Below are positions 5,848 through 7,101 of a DNA stretch of 7,101 nucleotides, piece by piece. How positions within the stretch are numbered: the stretch's first letter is position 1; each line of letters begins with the position of its first letter. Location: assembly GCA_034189035.1 (NCBI GenBank), contig JAXHVA010000166.1:1-7101 (forward strand), read 5' to 3'. The notes below the pieces were generated by a model, which was not told the DNA's origin, did no database searches, and worked only from the letters and a program-made list of their open reading frames with translations. Position numbers and translations under genes: made by a program. This stretch comes from JAUXFK01 sp034189035 (GTDB taxonomy: Bacteria; Desulfobacterota; UBA8473).

Positions 5848-6213
5848 TCAAAGAGTGGCCTCATGGGTCTCCTTGGCAAGATGAACTATCTTAGAAAACC
5901 CTACAGGATCAGATACGGCTAATTCAGCAAGGATCTTTCTATCAATATGGATATTTGCCTTATTTAAACCATGGATTAACTTACTGTATGATATCCCTTC
6001 TAACCTTGCAGCAGCATTTATCCTTGTAATCCAGAGTTTTCTGAAATCCCTCTTTTTGGTCCTTCTATCTCTATACGCATAATTCAGCGCCCTATCAACA
6101 GCTTCAGTAGCGGTTCTATACAGTTTGCTCCTTGCGCCTTGATAACCCTTTGCAAGCTTTAGTATCTTCTTTCGTCTCTTTCTCTTCTTATTCCCTCTTT
6201 TTACTCTTGGCAT
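5848..6213 (-). CDS. rplT: 50S ribosomal protein L20
   Basis: 121 residues from the ATG at 6213, close to the usual 117-119. Binds 23S rRNA early and is needed for assembly of the large subunit. Begins MPRVKRGNKKRKRRKK, a basic N-terminal extension that threads into rRNA, then LKLAKGYQGARSKLYRTA, AYRDRRTKKRDFRKLWI, RINAAARLEGISYSK and KILAELAVSDP, all in family order. In E. coli L20 also represses its own operon by binding the leader of rpmI; I cannot see an equivalent structure here. The start is decided by GAGG six bases before the ATG. A longer frame from TTG at 6225 begins in the ribosome binding site and adds residues not found in L20. It starts 23 nt after the rpmI stop. Confidence 0.98.
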   Translation of the reverse strand: MPRVKRGNKKRKRRKKILKLAKGYQGARSKLYRTATEAVDRALNYAYRDRRTKKRDFRKLWITRINAAARLEGISYSKLIHGLNKANIHIDRKILAELAVSDPVGFSKIVHLAKETHEATL

Positions 6214-6236
6214 TTTAAACCTCAATCAGCAATTGA

Positions 6237-6434
6237 CTAAGCATACGGTAAAATTCTTTTTATATTATTTGTATCTACTTTATCCAAATATCCTGTCTGT
6301 CTCAGTTTTCTTTTACGTTTCGTGGATTTCTTTGTCAATATATGGTTGCCATACGCTTTGCATCTCTTTACTTTTCCTTTTCCTGTGAGTTTGAAACGTT
6401 TGGCAGCTCCTCTATTTGTCTTTAACTTAGGCAT
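6237..6434 (-). CDS. rpmI: 50S ribosomal protein L35
   Basis: 65 residues, standard for L35, and very basic. Starts MPKLKTNRGAAKRFKLTGKGK and continues with HILTKKSTKRKRKLR and a terminal IKRILPYA, matching the family from end to end. Binds 23S rRNA in the large subunit. AAGGAG lies seven bases before the ATG. It sits 29 nt after infC and 23 nt before rplT, the invariant infC-rpmI-rplT order, in which the three products are co-regulated in well-studied bacteria. Confidence 0.98.
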   Translation of the reverse strand: MPKLKTNRGAAKRFKLTGKGKVKRCKAYGNHILTKKSTKRKRKLRQTGYLDKVDTNNIKRILPYA

Positions 6435-6463
6435 GATGTGACTCCTTAAGATTACTGATAACT

Positions 6464-6982
6464 CTACGTTTTTGGGGCAATGATCATAGCCATATTTCTT
6501 CCCTCAAGTTTTGGTTTTTGCTCAATTGTACCAATGTCTTTCACCTCTTCGGCGATTCTATTGAGTATTTTTATACCCATATTTGAATGTGTAATCTCTC
6601 TGCCTCTGAAAATTATATGTACCTTTGCCTTATTGCCATCCATAAGAAATCTTTTTATATGGCGAAGCTTATATTGGAAGTCATGCTCTTCTGTTTTTGG
6701 CCTTATCTTTACTTCTTTTACCTGAATGGTGGTTTGGGTTTTTTTGGCTTCGTGGGCCTTCTTGCTTTGTTGATACTTGAACTTTCCATAATCCATTATC
6801 CTGCATACAGGGGGTAACGAATTTGGTGCCACTTCGACCAAGTCAAGCCCTTCTTCTTCAGCAATTCTTAAGGCTTCTTTTAAGGAAATTATACCCAGTT
6901 GCTTGCCTTCTGGGTTTATAACCCTCACTTCTGGAGCCCGGATACCTTTATTTACGGAGACTTTTTTAATTTTTCTATTCAC
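6464..6982 (-). CDS. infC: Translation initiation factor IF-3
   Basis: 172 residues if read from the GTG at 6982, or 168 if read from the ATT at 6970. Binds the 30S subunit, blocks premature 50S joining and proofreads the start codon and initiator tRNA. N domain: NKGIRAPEVRVI (11-22), LDLVEVAPNSLPPVCRIMDYGKFKY (about 46-70). A Lys-rich linker (about 70-88) leads to the C domain with IQVKEVKIRPKTEEHD, FRGREITH (125-132) and a final EGRNMAMIIAPK. The thrS TGA overlaps the GTG by four bases (GTGA). However, the ribosome binding site GGAGGTGA runs straight into that GTG, leaving no spacing. The ATT at 6970-6968 is 11 bases after GGAGG and would match the AUU start known for infC in E. coli. Function is certain; the start is not. 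Confidence 0.98.
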   Translation of the reverse strand: MNRKIKKVSVNKGIRAPEVRVINPEGKQLGIISLKEALRIAEEEGLDLVEVAPNSLPPVCRIMDYGKFKYQQSKKAHEAKKTQTTIQVKEVKIRPKTEEHDFQYKLRHIKRFLMDGNKAKVHIIFRGREITHSNMGIKILNRIAEEVKDIGTIEQKPKLEGRNMAMIIAPKT

Positions 6983-6989
6983 CTCCCTA
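6968..6989 (-). promoter_or_regulatory. infC ribosome binding site and candidate AUU start
   Basis: The minus strand reads AGGGAGGTGAATAGAAAAATT. GGAGGTGA is an eight-base complement to the 3' end of 16S rRNA, an unusually strong site. It includes the thrS stop and the possible GTG start. Eleven bases separate GGAGG from the in-frame ATT (complement of 6968-6970), a usable distance, whereas the GTG directly abuts the site. Confidence 0.55.
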
Positions 6990-7101
6990 CTAGTGATTCA
7001 TTTTGAATCAATGTAATAAAATCCTCTATTTTCATGGGGCTTAGCTTTTCACCTTTACGCATTCTCGGTGAGATAATTTTTTTTTCTACCTCTTTATCGC
7101 C
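6979..7101 (-). CDS. thrS: Threonyl-tRNA synthetase, C-terminal fragment
   Basis: The last 40 codons of a gene whose start lies beyond the right edge. The frame opens at the window edge with GDKEVEKK and continues through ISPRMRKGEKL, then SPMKIEDFITLIQNE, and ends at a TGA at 6979-6981. This matches the end of the anticodon-binding domain of ThrRS, where a GDKE motif is followed by a basic strand (here PRMRKGEKL) and a closing helix (MxxEDFIxLI). ThrRS charges tRNA-Thr and, in E. coli, represses its own mRNA. Directly upstream of infC is its standard place. The short visible length limits the evidence, but motif and context agree. Confidence 0.93.
   Translation of the reverse strand, partial: GDKEVEKKIISPRMRKGEKLSPMKIEDFITLIQNESLVGR

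Noticed and set aside
6214..6225. Longer rplT start at TTG (6225)
   Set aside because: The TTG-AGG is the ribosome binding site of the real ATG at 6213, and L20 proteins begin MPRVKRG.
1..7101. CRISPR array, toxin-antitoxin pair, prophage or defence system
   Set aside because: No regularly spaced repeats, no paired small genes with ribosome binding sites, and no phage or defence protein motifs seen in any frame.

Overview
The window is mostly one long minus-strand housekeeping operon, read right to left: the 3' end of thrS, then infC, rpmI, rplT, pheS, pheT, ihfA, a small MerR-type regulator and tRNA-Pro(GGG). The order thrS-infC-rpmI-rplT-pheS-pheT-ihfA is the classic proteobacterial translation operon. 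A MerR-type gene after ihfA, followed by a tRNA-Pro, is an arrangement I associate with Deltaproteobacteria/Desulfobacterota. AT-rich coding sequence and Lys/Ile-rich proteins point to a moderately low-GC member of that group or a relative. This placement is inference from gene order and protein style, not a database match.

Layout. 6979-7101: last 40 codons of thrS. 5848-6982: infC, rpmI and rplT (initiation factor IF-3, ribosomal proteins L35 and L20). 5710-5847: the longest gap in the operon, with three palindromes and a consensus -10 box just before pheS. 2268-5709: pheS and pheT, the two subunits of phenylalanyl-tRNA synthetase. 1510-2248: ihfA and the MerR-type gene. 1422-1498: tRNA-Pro(GGG) with encoded CCA. 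1371-1412: an inverted repeat between the convergent tRNA/operon and a plus-strand gene. 1004-1378: a stand-alone CheY-like receiver protein on the plus strand. 1-1003: a gene-poor stretch beginning with a broken IS91-family (HUH/Y2) transposase, then a small hairpin and scattered short open frames that look like decayed or non-coding sequence.

How the genes work together. The operon couples tRNA charging (ThrRS, PheRS, tRNA-Pro), translation initiation (IF-3) and 50S assembly (L35, L20), and ends with the nucleoid protein IHF-alpha and a DNA-binding regulator. The thrS stop overlaps a possible infC GTG start. A better-spaced AUU start lies four codons downstream and would match the unusual, autoregulated AUU start known for infC in E. 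coli. The left kilobase is a boundary between conserved chromosome and accessory or decayed DNA, with the tRNA 3' end facing it.

I found no complete new multi-gene system. The points most worth a second look are the infC start codon, a possible leaderless pheS promoter, the palindromes in the rplT-pheS gap, and the IS91-like remnant at the left edge.
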